Positions 62,389 to 64,000 of a stretch of 64,000 nt of DNA are shown here, in pieces. A program made the translations under genes and the position numbers. The stretch covers positions 1-64,000 of the forward strand of contig JAFJTR010000099.1 in assembly GCA_022559985.1 (NCBI GenBank). The letters are read 5' to 3'. A model generated the notes under the pieces. The model saw only the letters and a list, made by a program, of their open reading frames with translations. It was not told the origin of the DNA and made no database searches. Origin of the DNA: Parastagonospora avenae f. sp. tritici 18332-5. Lineage: Eukaryota; Ascomycota; Dothideomycetes; Pleosporales; Phaeosphaeriaceae. Position 1 is the stretch's first letter; each line of letters opens with the position of its first letter.

Positions 62389-62771
62389 GACTTGCTGTAG
62401 TGTGGTTATGAGCAGATTATTTCGGACTGATGAAGTGGCTTTGTTTGAGTCTTTGCCGGTGTTGCGTGCCTTTGTATGTCGGGGGAGATGATGACGTCAC
62501 TAGTGCTTGCACTATACGAAGGTATGCTGAAAGTACTACCTTCCATTCATCTAGATGGCAAGAATCGCCAATGTAAGTATTGAAGATGAGTATACGATAT
62601 CACAAAGCACTGATTACTTTGAAAGCACACATTTCATCATTCTATGTCATTTTTGGTGCAGCCTAAATGTGTTTAGGACTGCTATGAAGCTCTAAGCTAT
62701 CGCCAAGTATGCTTGGGTCTAACCGCAGTACCTCATCTACTCTTTGAAGAGCTGAGTAAGATTGATCGAAT
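62389..62771. other. Intergenic region
   Basis: 383 bases, promoter of the acidic-run protein and 3' flank of the last gene. No feature seen. Confidence 0.35.
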
Positions 62772-63890
62772 TCAATCGAGGTATGCTATTGCAGTCCTCC
62801 GCATGTGCATCGCCATGTTTGTCACCGCCTGGATGAAGCGATCAAATGTCATCATCTCGAACTCCACTATCATCTCGTCAAACTCCAGTCCCTCATGCAG
62901 ACCCTGGGTATATTCTATCCACTGTGCAGCCAGATGCTTGTCCTTTCCAGAGGAATACATGTTACGCATTCGAAGTAACATGCTCTTCTGCTTCGCGATA
63001 AGTTGCAACTTTCGCTCCGGTGGCATGTTATCGTGGATGTGACGGACCTTTCCAAAAGCGTCGATGGTAACTCCTTGGGTGGCCTCTGCGAGATCTTTAT
63101 TAATGGACCAAGGGTTGGCTTGCGACTCAGGCTCGTCTTCTGATGTGGAAGGGCTACGTCCGCTACGATGGCCTCGAACAGTCCTTGAGCGCGCCGAGTT
63201 CCGGCCAAGCCTACCATAGTGGGTATGACTGGAGGTGTAGCGCGATGGTTTCCTGGTCTTGGCCTTGCCCGGAGGCGCCGGGGGCGCTGCAGGCTCCGCT
63301 GCCAGTTCGACAGGTCCTTCTTGTAAGATCTGGCCGGCGACTGGATCGCCGGCAACTCGGCCTTCGATTTGTCCAACGACAGAGCCTCCCGCCTCGCCAG
63401 TGACTGGACCTCCAACCTCGCCAGCGACTGGGAGAAGCTGGTTCACGTTACCTGGGCTTGCCGATGCACCTTCTATCGACGCCTTTTGAGGTAGCCGCTT
63501 GTTGTTGATCGACCGAACTCGCAGCTGCTGTGGTGTAGAATGGAGGCTCTTGATGCCCTCGACCTGATCTTGTGCATCCCGACGCGCCTGGAAGCCCGAG
63601 AAACTGGCCGACCCGGTTCTGGAAAGCCACGCGCGATCTTGTCGGACATGCTTTCACTGGGCGTTCGGAAGCGTCGCTTGTGGACTGATGCAGGGGCATT
63701 GACCGACTTCTTGACCTTTTCCGACGTAAAGCTGCGCGGCTCTTCCATCTGCTCGCCAAGATTTGGATCCACGGGGTAGTACCGAGATGAGTGGGGTGAA
63801 TAGCCAATTTCTGAGATCTCAGAGGGAGACTTGCGACGTGAGCGCTGCTGCCCAATCGAGGAAGGTCTCTCTTGAAGCCCGTATCCCGTT
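62772..63890 (-). CDS. Partial unknown protein at window end, with an apparent frameshift
   Basis: The 3' part is a clear frame ending at 62772. It begins in a frame that includes SASFSGFQARRDAQDQVEGI and STPQQLRVRSINNKRLPQK, continues through a G/V/P/A-rich part (PVTGEAGGSVVGQIEGRVAG) and an R/S-rich part, and closes with a helical region (ERKLQLIAKQKSMLLRMRNM, AQWIEYTQGLHEGLEFDEMI). Upstream of about 63610, a different frame carries equally protein-like sequence (SEISEIGYSPHSSRYYPVDP, EKVKKSVNAPASVHKRRFRT). Restoring one base in a G run at about 63613 would join them. No splice sites explain the change. The 5' end, with any start codon, lies beyond about 63890 or outside the window. The family is not recognised; it looks like a disordered scaffold with a C-terminal coiled coil. 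Confidence 0.5.
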
Positions 63891-64000
63891 GTCTTGTGGT
63901 GAGAGACTTATCCTGGAGGCGCGGGCTCGACCATAGTAGTATTGCCATCCTACTCATGGGTGAATTCATTGTCAAAGCGCTCTCCCTGTTGAACCGCGTT
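63891..64000. other. Window edge, probably 5' part of the last gene
   Basis: Not interpretable alone; the minus-strand gene ending at 62772 continues towards or past the edge, possibly through an intron near 63885. Confidence 0.3.

Noticed and set aside
1..64000. tRNA, rRNA and CRISPR features
   Set aside because: No tRNA-like box A/B pair with an acceptor stem, no rRNA sequence and no regularly spaced repeat array were found by eye; absence of tRNA genes should be confirmed with a dedicated scan.

Overview
The window is nuclear DNA of a filamentous ascomycete (Pezizomycotina). The evidence is short introns of about 43-110 bp with GTRNGT donors, CTRAC-type branch points and YAG acceptors; a TORC1 subunit TCO89-like protein; a GMA12/MNN10-type glycosyltransferase; a secreted DUF1996 protein; Clr5 and fungal STAND-type domains; and genes carrying C-to-T nonsense mutations. 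A member of the Dothideomycetes (Pleosporales-like) is my best guess from overall character, but no marker in the window proves the class. Many genes were rebuilt by joining exons at visible splice sites; their reading frames close exactly.

Layout. 0-29.6 kb is mostly an ordinary gene-dense arm: an NAD-dependent sterol/epimerase-type dehydrogenase, an asparaginase-like Ntn hydrolase, an LSB3/YSC84-type actin-patch protein, a tandem pair of small secreted cysteine-rich proteins, an amidase, a truncated STAND-N-terminal protein, a glutamine-rich zinc-finger protein, an ABCF ATPase, TCO89, a GPI-anchored-like cell-surface protein, a degenerate E-box-bearing tandem repeat, a 2EXR/F-box-like protein, a B3/B4-domain protein and a secreted DUF1996 protein.

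29.6-45 kb is an accessory, decaying island. It holds two non-autonomous hAT-like elements (one splits a gene, one sits at that gene's stop codon), a glutamine-rich repeat ORF, a relic Fot1/pogo-type transposase abutting a palindrome, a dead NRPS fragment, AT-rich gene-poor DNA, and a Clr5/ankyrin pseudogene more than 3 kb long. The nonsense codons in the relics can all be explained by C-to-T change (CAG to TAG, CGA to TGA), as expected of RIP-like mutation or neutral decay.

45-64 kb returns to live genes with scattered damage: a GT34 glycosyltransferase, a frameshifted ORF at 48 kb, a 2EXR-like gene, a third hAT-like element beside an F-box-like pseudogene, a divergent alpha/beta hydrolase and SDR pair, and a divergent pair made of a secreted L-amino acid oxidase and a secreted RidA-family protein. 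This last pair forms a chemically sensible unit: the oxidase makes reactive imines and RidA enzymes hydrolyse imines.

The most notable observations are the secreted oxidase/RidA pair, the 10-cysteine tandem paralogues, and the three hAT-like MITEs with 8-bp target duplications, one of which interrupts a gene whose frame closes precisely when the element is removed in silico.
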